Of a DNA stretch of 33,427 nucleotides, positions 24,521-32,992 are shown in pieces. The notes under the pieces are model-generated. The model was not told where the DNA came from. It saw nothing but the letters and a program-made list of their open reading frames with translations, and ran no database searches. The DNA is taken from contig JARVGL010000010.1 in NCBI GenBank assembly GCA_029762575.1, forward strand, positions 1 to 33,427, in the 5' to 3' direction. The translations under genes were made by a program, and so were the position numbers. The number at the start of each line of letters is the position of its first letter. Within the stretch, counting starts at the first letter, position 1. This DNA comes from Thermoplasmatota archaeon. Lineage in GTDB: Archaea; Thermoplasmatota; E2; DHVEG-1.

Positions 24521-24584
24521 TCACCTTCTCAATACTGTATTATTGAACAACACCTATCCTTTATAAAAGAAGATATTTAAATCT
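24521..24584 (-). promoter_or_regulatory. alba promoter and Shine-Dalgarno
   Basis: AGGTGA (complement of 24521-24526) lies 6 nt before the ATG. Upstream on the minus strand are TTTTATAAAG (about 24558-24568) and the symmetrical AGATTTAAATATCT (24571-24584), both good TATA candidates. The symmetrical element could also be an operator. Confidence 0.55.
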
Positions 24585-24657
24585 TTTGTGTAAAATCCAT
24601 GCAACTGTCCTTTTTTTATAGGAAATTAGGTTTTTTATGTATGATCCAGTCATAAGA

Positions 24658-25281
24658 CTACGGAAAAAGATGGATGAGATCTTCTGGTCGAGAAACAAGA
24701 TACGATGGATCTATCTTTCGGAGTTTCTGTAGATCATGCCATCCCCAGCTGACCGCTACCGTATCCACTTTAGCTTTTTTTCCTTCAAGGATGTCTCCTA
24801 CCGTATCCCCAATGTAGAACACATTGTTGTGACCATTTTGCTCTATGATCATTTGTATCTTCTTTACTTTGCTAGGCTCCTTCTCAGAGCCAATGATATT
24901 TTTAAACATTGTCAACTGATGCAAAGAGAGGAATTGGTTTACGACATGAGACTCATTTGAAGTAATGATATATAATGAATTATTTGATGAAAGCGTTTTT
25001 AATACTTGCCTCATTCCAGGAAAAACCTGTAGCTTCTCCTGATTCAAAACCAGTTCATCCCTCATAAAATACATGATTCTCTTGATTTGTTCCCGTGACA
25101 TACCTTTCTCTAACATTTTTTCAAACATATTCCCATCAAAAAGGGACAGAAACACCTGTTTTGATCCAATCTCCTCAAAACCTTCTTGTTTACATGCTTG
25201 GATGAAATAGTCCATGAAAAGATCAAGAGAATCAACTATAACTCCATCGTAATCAAAAATCAATATCGACCCCATGAACAT
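24658..25281 (-). CDS. HAD-superfamily hydrolase (Gph-like phosphatase)
   Basis: A haloacid-dehalogenase-type phosphatase of 207 aa with an alpha-helical cap after motif I. Motif I is FDYDGVIVDS, motif II is LYIITSNES, motif III Lys is in SEKEPSKVKKI, and motif IV is FYIGDTVGDILEGKKA. This is the layout of phosphoglycolate phosphatase and pyrophosphatase-like members (HAD-IA); the substrate is not predictable. ATG 25281 lies about 25 nt after a TATTATTAATC element on the minus strand, consistent with a leaderless message; ATG 25275 is an alternative. It has no operon partner. Confidence 0.9.
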   Translation of the reverse strand: MFMGSILIFDYDGVIVDSLDLFMDYFIQACKQEGFEEIGSKQVFLSLFDGNMFEKMLEKGMSREQIKRIMYFMRDELVLNQEKLQVFPGMRQVLKTLSSNNSLYIITSNESHVVNQFLSLHQLTMFKNIIGSEKEPSKVKKIQMIIEQNGHNNVFYIGDTVGDILEGKKAKVDTVAVSWGWHDLQKLRKIDPSYLVSRPEDLIHLFP

Positions 25282-25447
25282 ATCAGGAAAATGATGAGAT
25301 TAATAATACTTTCGTCCCTAAAATACGCTCTGCTGATAACCCTTTTTTAGATAGTAGATTATCATTAATAATCAAGAATCAAAACTAACTTTCAACTACA
25401 AGAATGTTATAGTACTACTTCATCAATTCACTTGTACGGTGTCTCAT

Positions 25448-26077
25448 ATGATCGACGTATTTCTCTCAGTCTTTATACCGTTGCTGATTATTGTGAATCC
25501 TTCCTCAACATTAGCTCTTTTTTCAGCAATAACAAGTAAATGTTCAAAAGAAGAGAGAATGCAGACAGCTAAACGTACCGTCTTTTATGCTTCTCTTTTA
25601 CTTATCATCTTTGCAGTAGCTGGCTCAAGCATCCTTGAATATCTTGGTATCGATATCTTCTCACTTCGAATAGCTGGAGGAATACTCCTCTCATTTGTCG
25701 GTCTAGATATGGTTCGAAGAGGCGAACAATTTGGTGAAAGCACCCCTGAAAAAGGCCAACAGATCGATTATTCTCTCGTTCCCCTAGCCATGCCATCCCT
25801 TTCAGGACCTGGTGCTATAACAGTAATCATCATCAGTATGAGAACGCTCACGGTCAACTATTCGATATGGGTCTCACTGATCATTGCGATTCTTTCAATA
25901 GTCTTAACTCTCTTTATAACATATCTCATATTCTCTAGTTCAGGTATTATCATTAGACTTCTTGGAAATAAGGGAATGGATGCATTTACAAGAGTCATGG
26001 GGCTTCTCACTGTTGCAATCGCGGTACAATTCGCCCTTGCAGGTCTTGCTTCATGGATAGAAACCTTAGGATTCTGA
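25448..26077 (+). CDS. MarC-family integral membrane protein
   Basis: A six-helix membrane protein of about 209 aa. Family features are FIPLLIIVNPSSTLALFSAIT at the N-terminus, LRIAGGILLSFVGLDMVRRG in the first half and VPLAMPSLSGPGAITVIII at the start of the second half. The two halves repeat the same three-helix pattern. MarC proteins were once linked to multiple antibiotic resistance in bacteria, but that role was not upheld and the transported substrate is unknown. ATG 25448 has GGTG 6 nt upstream; the track's GTG 25439 lies in that ribosome-binding site. It is divergent from the HAD gene. Confidence 0.9.
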   Translation: MIDVFLSVFIPLLIIVNPSSTLALFSAITSKCSKEERMQTAKRTVFYASLLLIIFAVAGSSILEYLGIDIFSLRIAGGILLSFVGLDMVRRGEQFGESTPEKGQQIDYSLVPLAMPSLSGPGAITVIIISMRTLTVNYSIWVSLIIAILSIVLTLFITYLIFSSSGIIIRLLGNKGMDAFTRVMGLLTVAIAVQFALAGLASWIETLGF

Positions 26078-26241
26078 TATGAGCTCACAGCGGTATTGAA
26101 TTGGTGAGATCACAGGCATACTGTATGAAAGACAATAATGATAAAATAATAATATTTCCCCTCAAAAAATCTTTGTTAAAACATCAGATAAATACGTATT
26201 CTTAGAGAATGATTATAGTTTTCCAATTTTTTTAACAAGTT

Positions 26242-26802
26242 CTAATAGCGATATCCTTGACTTTCTATCTCATCAACTTCAACACCAAGACCCAATGCTA
26301 TCCTATTGACGAAATTAAAATAACTACTGATCAGCACCACCTCTAGTATATCTTTATCCTTAAAACCATTCTTTTTTAACCGATCTACATCTTCATAGTT
26401 AACATTTTTTGGGTACTTGGTCAGTTTAACTGCAAATTCAACTAACGCTTTCTGGGGGTCACTGAGAAGATCTGATGCTTCTTTTTTCAATAACACATCC
26501 TCAATCTTTTTCTCATCCTTCCAATAAAAACGTAATGCATCTGTATGATGTCGTATACAATATTCGCAGTGATTGATAGATGATACAATGACTGCAATGA
26601 GTTCTTTATCTTCACGTTTCAGATCAGATTTATTGAACATTAATGAAAGATAGAGATCTAAATGGTTTTTCATAGCGGTTGGATGAAGGCTGTGAACTTT
26701 GAGGATATTGGAAATGTTACCTCTTTTCTGCACCAGCGTTTGGTATATCTCTTTTAGTTCATCTTTTGCATCTTGCTCATCGATAATAGAGATATATGTC
26801 AT
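26242..26802 (-). CDS. AhpD/CMD-like peroxidase-related protein
   Basis: A carboxymuconolactone-decarboxylase-fold protein. Counting from ATG 26802, the redox motif is INHCEYCIRHH (C79, C82, H86), preceded by REDKELIAVIVS. This is the AhpD-like CxxC...H active site seen in peroxidase-related enzymes (about 180 aa). AhpD proteins reduce a partner peroxidase or act as alkylhydroperoxidases. The start may also be ATG 26823 (2 nt after the upstream stop), but MTYISIIDEQDA is the usual family N-terminus and has GTGAG just upstream. It is the second gene of a pair with the zinc-ribbon/HPPD-like gene and probably cotranscribed, so the two may handle the same oxidised or aromatic compound. That link is inference. 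Confidence 0.83.
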   Translation of the reverse strand: MTYISIIDEQDAKDELKEIYQTLVQKRGNISNILKVHSLHPTAMKNHLDLYLSLMFNKSDLKREDKELIAVIVSSINHCEYCIRHHTDALRFYWKDEKKIEDVLLKKEASDLLSDPQKALVEFAVKLTKYPKNVNYEDVDRLKKNGFKDKDILEVVLISSYFNFVNRIALGLGVEVDEIESQGYRY

Positions 26803-26825
26803 CTGTCTCACTAACTCTAACATTC

Positions 26826-28004
26826 TTATTGTTTTTCTGTTGATTCTGTAAGTAGTGTCACATTGCTTTTCGTGAAAAAACCATCGAAATCACCATATCG
26901 ATGGATATACTCATTTACTAGAAGAGTATTATCTGAAGGAACGGTAAATGTTTGTTTCAAACCCTCCTCAGGTGAGCCAACAAGATCAATGAGAAAACCC
27001 GTTCCCCTTTGTTTTAACAAGCTAAAAGTATCTTCAATATGGTCTGTTTGAAAGGCAAGATGATGGGTGCGAGGACCATAGTTATAGATAAATTTCTCTG
27101 TTGGTCCAGATTCCTGCAAAGAGATAAATGGTGTCACACCTGAAGTGAACACCATCGCAAAATCCTTATCTGATAATCGGGCAACGTTTGTAATAGAATT
27201 GAACATTTTCACATAGATGGCAAAATCAAAAGTATAGTTTGTTAGCTCCATGAATTCAATTATTGCTTGGTCCCTATGTTCTGCTTTGACTCTTGTTGCT
27301 GCGTGATCTATATAATTAATGTTCTTTTTGAATGGTTCTATAGGTTGCTTTAAGACATCATGAAATCTATTTGCTTTATCCGACATATAGGTTCTTTGTC
27401 TTGTATGCCATTGAATAAAACCAATGGAATTACCCGTATACATTGATGGTTGAGTTTGAATAAAGGAAAAACCATCGTTATGTTCAATTTCTTGTGAAAG
27501 GAATGATACTCCTCGATTCCTTTGGATATCCACATATTTACCTATGTCGTTTGTCTCATAGACATAGGTCTCAAGTCGAGTATTTGGTAGATGCATTGAT
27601 TTAGGATGCTGATTGAATACGGCAAATGGGTTTTTCTCTTTAGGATCTATTCTTTGTTGTATCAGGATATCTGCTGAATCCTTTTGGCCTAGAACACAGA
27701 CCTTCTTGTCTTGTGTTTGAAACGATTCCTTGTAAGAGACCCCGGTGTTTTGTAGTAATTCTTGTATCGCATTTGTCCAATGACGCGTTTCCGTATTGAT
27801 GACAACACATTGTAACCCACCAACAAGTCCTTGCAGACCAACGATCTTTCGATCTTGTAAGATCCTATGAGCCTCTTTACGAAGATACGTATCACTATTA
27901 CTAAAATCATAAAGATGTTTCTTATGTGCATGACAATTAGGGCAATTCAAACCTCCTTCATTATCATGAACACTCATACATTTTGAACAAATCACTTTAG
28001 TCAT
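26826..28004 (-). CDS. Zinc-ribbon protein fused to HPPD-like (VOC) dioxygenase
   Basis: A 392-aa protein with two parts. Residues 1-30 form a zinc ribbon (CSKC at 6-9, CPNC at 21-24). Residues about 60-390 are two vicinal-oxygen-chelate modules arranged as in 4-hydroxyphenylpyruvate dioxygenase. The three iron ligands of that enzyme appear conserved: H233 in YIDHAATRV, H315 in THHLAFQTDH, and E365 in LLVNEYIHRYG, with LKQTFTVPSDN before the last one. HPPD converts 4-hydroxyphenylpyruvate to homogentisate using O2. The fused zinc ribbon is not a feature of classical HPPD, and substrate-binding residues cannot be checked by eye, so substrate and O2 use are open. The track start is TTG 28031; ATG 28004, after AAGGT, is preferred. 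It is upstream of the AhpD-like gene. Confidence 0.78.
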   Translation of the reverse strand: MTKVICSKCMSVHDNEGGLNCPNCHAHKKHLYDFSNSDTYLRKEAHRILQDRKIVGLQGLVGGLQCVVINTETRHWTNAIQELLQNTGVSYKESFQTQDKKVCVLGQKDSADILIQQRIDPKEKNPFAVFNQHPKSMHLPNTRLETYVYETNDIGKYVDIQRNRGVSFLSQEIEHNDGFSFIQTQPSMYTGNSIGFIQWHTRQRTYMSDKANRFHDVLKQPIEPFKKNINYIDHAATRVKAEHRDQAIIEFMELTNYTFDFAIYVKMFNSITNVARLSDKDFAMVFTSGVTPFISLQESGPTEKFIYNYGPRTHHLAFQTDHIEDTFSLLKQRGTGFLIDLVGSPEEGLKQTFTVPSDNTLLVNEYIHRYGDFDGFFTKSNVTLLTESTEKQ

Positions 28005-28234
28005 ACCTTGACCTTTAACCTTACTAAACAAGGATCGATACTAAATTCTTTCTCTTTCAGTATATCACTGATTATCTTTGCTCTTTTCTTTTTAGATATA
28101 CTATCCGTTTCACAGAGTTCATTATATTTTTAGAGTGTTCTATCTATTTGGAATAATTGTTCAAATGGTTTAATGGTGTAAAAAGAATTAAATACACGAC
28201 ATTTTTATATTATCTTATTGATAGGAGAATCGAT

Positions 28235-29800
28235 ATGAAAATTAATGTCCTAAGCGTTTTGATAATACTCATGTTTTTTCCAACGATTATACATGCATCT
28301 ACTTCAATTGATCATATAGAACATGGTCGAAGCGCTATTACTATGGTTGATGATCTTGATCCCCTTGTAGATCTTACAGTAACCTTTGAACTATTAAAGA
28401 TACGATCACTTGAAAAAAAAGATAATCACCTTAACGTAAGAGAATATATCGATAAATATAGTTATCCAGATTTTTATGTAAAGGTTTGGATCAACGATGA
28501 AATGTTTAAAAGCCCCATTTGGAGAAATACTCGTTACGTTTATGATCCTGATTGGAAGGTGACCTCTAATGTTCCCGATGATGAGGAATGGGTTAACATT
28601 ACAATCCAATTATGGGATTGGAATCTAGGCAGAGATCAAAAATGTGATATTAGTGGATATCAACAAGGGGGAAAGGATAGTTATGATGTCGAGATCAAGT
28701 ACAGTCTTAAAACAGGTCATTGGATGGGAGATGATTACGCCGAACAATATTTCCTAAACGCTGATCCCAGCGGCTACGGGCGATTGAACGGATGCGATGA
28801 TGGCAGCATCTATCAACATGATTTCGATGCGGAACTCTGGTTTGATATCTATCAAAATGATTTTGATGGAGATGGTATCCCGTATTGGACAGAAGTAAAC
28901 GTTTTTGGTACAGATCCCACGATTGACGATCGAGGAAGGGATGATGATGGCGATGGGGTTCCTATCGAATGGGAATGGAAATGGGGTCATTCGTTTAGCT
29001 GGGATTATCAAATATTTGACTATCAACATATTTGGCGTTATGATCCTTTTATATGGGAGGATCATAAGAACCTTGACCCGGACAATGACGGGCTCTCTAA
29101 TTATGAAGAGTATCTCACGTGGCAATGGGGCTCAGATCCCTTTAGAAAGGATTTATTTGTAGAAATGGACCAGATGGCACCTGGGCCAAATGGTGAAACA
29201 ACAGATTTCCCTGAGGAATCAAAAGAACTACTTCGCACAGCCTACGGCCGGCAGAATATCGTTTTTCATCTTGATGATGGATGTATGGGTGGAGGTGAAC
29301 GTATCCCGTTTGATGATTCTGCTACAGATGATGAGATAAGAAACATATACTGGAATTATTTTTTACATCAAGATGAGGATAATTGGAGATGCGGAGTATT
29401 TCATTATGGATTAGTAATCTATAACGCTGAAAGATATCCTGGGTTTGGGTTCTGGGGTGGAGTAAAACCAGTAATTGATTCCTATCAGATATCCGCCCTT
29501 GGTATGGAGAAAAAAGCGAGATATCCCTATTTAACAAGAGATATCGTCTATGCAAGTGCGTATATGCATGAATGTGGTCATACCCTTGGTATTTTCCATG
29601 GAAATACTCCAGGTTGTGATGATCAAGAGGGCAAATATCCATGGCAGTTGAACTATTGGAGATGGCGACCATATAAAAGCGTGATGAACTATGGATATAT
29701 GTACCAAATGGTGGATTACTCAGATGGAAGCCGTGGAAAAAATGATTTTAATGACTGGAATCGAATCGATCTAACCTTCTTTAAAACCCCTCTCTGGTGA
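28235..29800 (+). CDS. Secreted metzincin-type zinc metallopeptidase with calcium-binding repeats
   Basis: A predicted exported metallopeptidase of 521 aa. From ATG 28235 (GGAG 8 nt upstream) a signal peptide runs MKINVLSVLIILMFFPTIIHA. The N-terminal domain is beta-rich (about 40-195, DPLVDLTVTFELLKI). Residues about 205-305 carry thrombospondin type-3-like Asp-rich repeats (NDFDGDGIPYWTEVN, DDDGDGVPIEWEWKW, LDPDNDGLSNYEEY) that should bind calcium. The zinc motif HECGHTLGIFH (H445, E446, H449, H455) is a full metzincin HExxHxxGxxH, followed by a Met-turn-like SVMNYGYM. Two more cysteines (GCDD, CGVF) may form disulfides. The track start (28157) adds 26 residues before the signal peptide and is unlikely. 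It is a third, unrelated class of exocellular peptidase in the window. Confidence 0.87.
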   Translation: MKINVLSVLIILMFFPTIIHASTSIDHIEHGRSAITMVDDLDPLVDLTVTFELLKIRSLEKKDNHLNVREYIDKYSYPDFYVKVWINDEMFKSPIWRNTRYVYDPDWKVTSNVPDDEEWVNITIQLWDWNLGRDQKCDISGYQQGGKDSYDVEIKYSLKTGHWMGDDYAEQYFLNADPSGYGRLNGCDDGSIYQHDFDAELWFDIYQNDFDGDGIPYWTEVNVFGTDPTIDDRGRDDDGDGVPIEWEWKWGHSFSWDYQIFDYQHIWRYDPFIWEDHKNLDPDNDGLSNYEEYLTWQWGSDPFRKDLFVEMDQMAPGPNGETTDFPEESKELLRTAYGRQNIVFHLDDGCMGGGERIPFDDSATDDEIRNIYWNYFLHQDEDNWRCGVFHYGLVIYNAERYPGFGFWGGVKPVIDSYQISALGMEKKARYPYLTRDIVYASAYMHECGHTLGIFHGNTPGCDDQEGKYPWQLNYWRWRPYKSVMNYGYMYQMVDYSDGSRGKNDFNDWNRIDLTFFKTPLW

Positions 29801-29856
29801 TAAAAAGCAAAACGTTTCCACCTGCTATTTCTCTATATCCAATTGTTGAAATATAT

Positions 29857-31095
29857 CTAATAGATCCCTTTTAGATAATCAAAGCGGTCCTCAAATATCT
29901 CTGCCTGATGTTGAATGACTTTTTCTGCTTCATTGATATCCATGGTTTCAACTTGCTCAGCATACGATACAAAACGCCCTATCCATAACGTCTTAAGAGT
30001 ATCGAGGAGCAACTGTTTGTCTTCCTCTGTTGTAATGTTCTTGTACGCCGATGAATACTGATACACAATATCTGCCCATATCTCTGCATCAAAATTGATA
30101 TTATTTTTGATTATCTGATCGATTTTTTCGATAAAATGATCTGTGATATATCTATGAAATAGATGTTTGTGAGCTTGAAAATCATGTTGAAATGATTCTT
30201 TCATATCTTTGATATTTATACTCACCGGAATCGGGTTTTTACTAAAGCATTCTCGATAATAGGAGCTTTTCCATCTATTTGGTTTCTTCCGCCAGTACGA
30301 TTCATAATATTTTGCAAGGGCAAACATCGACCCGGTCACTTTTCGAAACATAGGTATCAAGAATTTTTCAGGTTCCAGATACCGGGTAGTAGATTCATGG
30401 ATCTTTAAAGAGAACAATCCTTCTTTGACATACATACCTTGTGCGGCAGCAGTTGTAACAATAAATATGTCAACACCAAAATCTGGAGGAAACAAGGGAT
30501 GATTTCGTAAATGTTCATAAAGATTCTTCGAAAGAGCAAATTCTCCAGCTATTGGTTGACGAATATCTATACCATATAATGCCCGGGTGAATGGATATAC
30601 AAGATTATTGGTGATGACCCCATCATTTTTATCACGTATATAGTACGGAACTGTGAGATCTGCCCGCCCGTAGACAACGGGATTAGCTATCGATTGGATC
30701 CAGGAAGGTTTTATATTGAGAAGATCCCCGTCGAGAAGGACCACGCATTTTGCTTTGATCTCATGGGCTATCTCTAGAATTGTCATAATCCCAGCACCTT
30801 TTCCACCAATGGTGAGATCATCTGTAACGATCATCTCGATTGAATGATATGGTTGGAATAATCGAATTGCTTCATCGGTCCTATCACTGGATTTTGCCTT
30901 TGATACAGCTATAGCCATACGATAATCTGGAAAGAATTCATATAATCCTTCGTTAACTACGTTAAGAACATTGAGAATGGTTGCCTCAACATCCTTACAG
31001 AGAACCCCAACGAAGATATCAATTGGTTTTATCTGTTTACATCTTTCGATTAAACTCTCATCTAACGTGATATGTTTGTTCCAATCTTGATTCAT
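29857..31095 (-). CDS. GT-A glycosyltransferase, glycosylglycerate-synthase-like
   Basis: A cytoplasmic inverting- or retaining-type GT-A enzyme of 412 aa. IDIFVGVLCKDVEATI begins the nucleotide-binding fold. Metal binding is by DGD at 122-124 (VVLLDGDLLNIKPSW). GGKGAGI near residue 98 resembles the GKG loop of the neighbouring GpgS. FGVDIFIVTTAAAQGMYVKEGLFSLKIHES is similar to the acceptor-site region of mannosylglycerate/GT81-type synthases. A C-terminal helical part of about 130 residues is not recognised. It starts 15 nt after the gpgS stop with an AGAGGATGAG ribosome-binding site, so it is the third gene of the operon. The likely role is adding a second sugar to a glucosylglycerate (phosphate) core, or an alternative glycosylglycerate synthase; sugar identity is not determinable. 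Confidence 0.78.
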   Translation of the reverse strand: MNQDWNKHITLDESLIERCKQIKPIDIFVGVLCKDVEATILNVLNVVNEGLYEFFPDYRMAIAVSKAKSSDRTDEAIRLFQPYHSIEMIVTDDLTIGGKGAGIMTILEIAHEIKAKCVVLLDGDLLNIKPSWIQSIANPVVYGRADLTVPYYIRDKNDGVITNNLVYPFTRALYGIDIRQPIAGEFALSKNLYEHLRNHPLFPPDFGVDIFIVTTAAAQGMYVKEGLFSLKIHESTTRYLEPEKFLIPMFRKVTGSMFALAKYYESYWRKKPNRWKSSYYRECFSKNPIPVSINIKDMKESFQHDFQAHKHLFHRYITDHFIEKIDQIIKNNINFDAEIWADIVYQYSSAYKNITTEEDKQLLLDTLKTLWIGRFVSYAEQVETMDINEAEKVIQHQAEIFEDRFDYLKGIY

Positions 31096-31110
31096 ATCTC
31101 ATCCTCTCTA

Positions 31111-32310
31111 TTATTCGTTATCAACAATTACAACATCGAGGAGTTGTTCCCGTATCTTCTTTCGTGCAGATATTGTTCTCAACCAGTCAGGTATTCGTGA
31201 CCCAACAGGATGTTGGAGATAATGTTCTCCAGATACCATTATTTGTTTACTGAATCTCTCAACCATATGTTCCTCGATATGTCTATCATATCTTAGGTTG
31301 TTAAAATGCGCATCTGCATGATATTTTCGTATCGCATCTTGTGCATATCGTTGATAGAGCACACGGAGACTTCGGATATAATCTTGGGATATTGTGATAT
31401 TATCCTCCTCGATTAATGCTCTTAGAAGTGTTTCTAATATATCTCCCACCATTTTCATAAGGCCTTGTTCCTCTGTACCTATCTTCTGATGTTTATGATC
31501 ATAGAATCCAAGATCCGTTTGACATATTCTCTTTGTAATCACATTCCTATACATCTCAGCCATGATGCCTATCTCAAGACCCCAATTACCAGGAATATCA
31601 ACATCTCTTGCTAGATCACTTGTTAAAGCAAACTCGCCTGAAAGGGGATATCTAAATGAATGAAGAAATTGAACGAATTTCAAAGGTCTTGTATGTTTTT
31701 CTAAAAATGCTTCGAGCAATGGTTGAAGAAACAAACGTACCACACGACCATACATGATACCTTTTTCTGTGTTGACCCTTGCATAATATCCTTTATTGAA
31801 CTTAAAATCAAGTTCAGGTTCAACAAGGGGATAGAACAGTTTTGTAGGTATCGTTTCATCATACAGCATAATGTCTGCATCATGTAACCCAACAGCATAT
31901 GATTTAAGTGATGCGATACCTAATGCAAGCCAGACATCACGACCTTTCCCCTGATATTTCAATAGGTCAATCCCATCTGATTTCAACTCTTCCAAAAGCT
32001 TTTCGATTTTCGGCCCGTTACACCACATGATTAAATGAGGGATTTTTAGATCTGTGAAAAATTTTTTTACATGATTAAATTCCCGTTCATTTTGGGCAGC
32101 AAGGGGAATGATTATCTCATGTAGATACGTACATTTATTTAGTTCTTTCTTGATTACTCCAAGAGCATCCCCTGTTATCTCTCTATATAACATTGGCATG
32201 ACTATAGAGACAGGGCGATCAACTGCTCCCTCTATCACGGTGTTTGCTATTGATTTGTAATCTGCGTTGAAATCATGTAATGTAGTTATTTTTTCTTGTT
32301 TAATATCCAT
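31111..32310 (-). CDS. gpgS: Glucosyl-3-phosphoglycerate synthase (GT81)
   Basis: Makes glucosyl-3-phosphoglycerate from an NDP-glucose and 3-phosphoglycerate, the first committed step of glucosylglycerate synthesis. The 399-aa protein shows VSIVMPMLYRE (nucleotide fold), GKGRDVWLALGIA at 121-133, the metal-binding DAD at 144-146 (VGLHDADIMLY), and YPLSGEFALTSDLARDV followed by GNWGLEIGIMAEMYRN. FYDHKHQKIG and GLMKMVGDI complete the GT81 pattern. The track ORF begins at 32352, inside the previous gene. ATG 32310 has a strong GGAGG ribosome-binding site 9 nt upstream and overlaps the HAD stop by 11 nt, so the two are translationally coupled. The third gene follows 15 nt after the stop. Confidence 0.87.
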   Translation of the reverse strand: MDIKQEKITTLHDFNADYKSIANTVIEGAVDRPVSIVMPMLYREITGDALGVIKKELNKCTYLHEIIIPLAAQNEREFNHVKKFFTDLKIPHLIMWCNGPKIEKLLEELKSDGIDLLKYQGKGRDVWLALGIASLKSYAVGLHDADIMLYDETIPTKLFYPLVEPELDFKFNKGYYARVNTEKGIMYGRVVRLFLQPLLEAFLEKHTRPLKFVQFLHSFRYPLSGEFALTSDLARDVDIPGNWGLEIGIMAEMYRNVITKRICQTDLGFYDHKHQKIGTEEQGLMKMVGDILETLLRALIEEDNITISQDYIRSLRVLYQRYAQDAIRKYHADAHFNNLRYDRHIEEHMVERFSKQIMVSGEHYLQHPVGSRIPDWLRTISARKKIREQLLDVVIVDNE

Positions 32311-32959
32311 GTTCTTTTTCCTCCAGATGTGTGATGATCGTTCGAAGATCATCTATTGAAACATCAGCATATTTCTTCACTTCTTCAGGTGCATGAATTG
32401 CAAATCCAAGACCTGCTTTCTGTAACATACCACAATCAACAAGGCCATCACCAACAGCGATGATATCCTCAAATGAAACAGCATACTTTTCTGCTAAAAC
32501 ATCTACAATACAACTCTTAGAGATAGAGTATATCTTATGGGTGACCTCATCTATGACCTTTCCCTTATTATGTATCAAGAGATCACCAGTAACAATTCCC
32601 TCATGTATCACGAGTGTATTTGCATACACATGATCAACGTTAAGTTTTTTTTGCAGATCTTGAGCAATAATATCGTAGCTATCTGTTGCAATCGCTATAA
32701 TCATATCTCTTTTTCTTAATTCAGAGAGGACCTCTATAACATGTTGACGAAGAGGTAATTCCCGAAAAAGGTTTAGTAATTCATTTTTACTGGACCCCTT
32801 TAATAATCGAGCGATTTTCAACGATTTTTGATACGGTTGATCATTAGTATTAAGGATGTCATGCAATTGTCTCTGAAACCCTTTTTTTTCTGCAAAATGA
32901 AAAATCGTTCTACCATCAAGCAATGTTCCATCCATATCAAAAAGAGCGATACGATACAT
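32300..32959 (-). CDS. HAD phosphatase (SerB-like), likely glycosyl-3-phosphoglycerate phosphatase
   Basis: A HAD-superfamily phosphatase of 219 aa similar to phosphoserine phosphatase. Motif I is LFDMDGTLLDG, motif II lies in IAIATDSYD, the Lys motif in HNKGKVIDEV, and motif IV reads IIAVGDGLVDCGML. The cap is a small helical insertion after motif I. It is the first gene of an operon with gpgS and a second glycosyltransferase, which suggests it removes the phosphate from glucosyl-3-phosphoglycerate to give glucosylglycerate (GpgP function). Sequence alone would equally allow SerB activity. ATG 32959 has AGAGGATA just upstream; the track start at 32992 adds 11 residues before the family N-terminus. 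Confidence 0.85.
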   Translation of the reverse strand: MYRIALFDMDGTLLDGRTIFHFAEKKGFQRQLHDILNTNDQPYQKSLKIARLLKGSSKNELLNLFRELPLRQHVIEVLSELRKRDMIIAIATDSYDIIAQDLQKKLNVDHVYANTLVIHEGIVTGDLLIHNKGKVIDEVTHKIYSISKSCIVDVLAEKYAVSFEDIIAVGDGLVDCGMLQKAGLGFAIHAPEEVKKYADVSIDDLRTIITHLEEKEHGY

Positions 32960-32992
32960 TATCCTCTCAAACAAGGTAAAGGGGCTCTTCAT

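Noticed and set aside
25357-25373. GATTAT-CATTA-ATAATC inverted repeat between the HAD and MarC genes
   Set aside because: A 6-bp AT-rich dyad is easily expected by chance here and is not positioned as an obvious TATA box or operator.
28754-29162. ORFs 28754-29125 (minus) and 28905-29162 (plus)
   Set aside because: Both overlap the metzincin coding frame, whose catalytic motif and calcium repeats fix the real frame.
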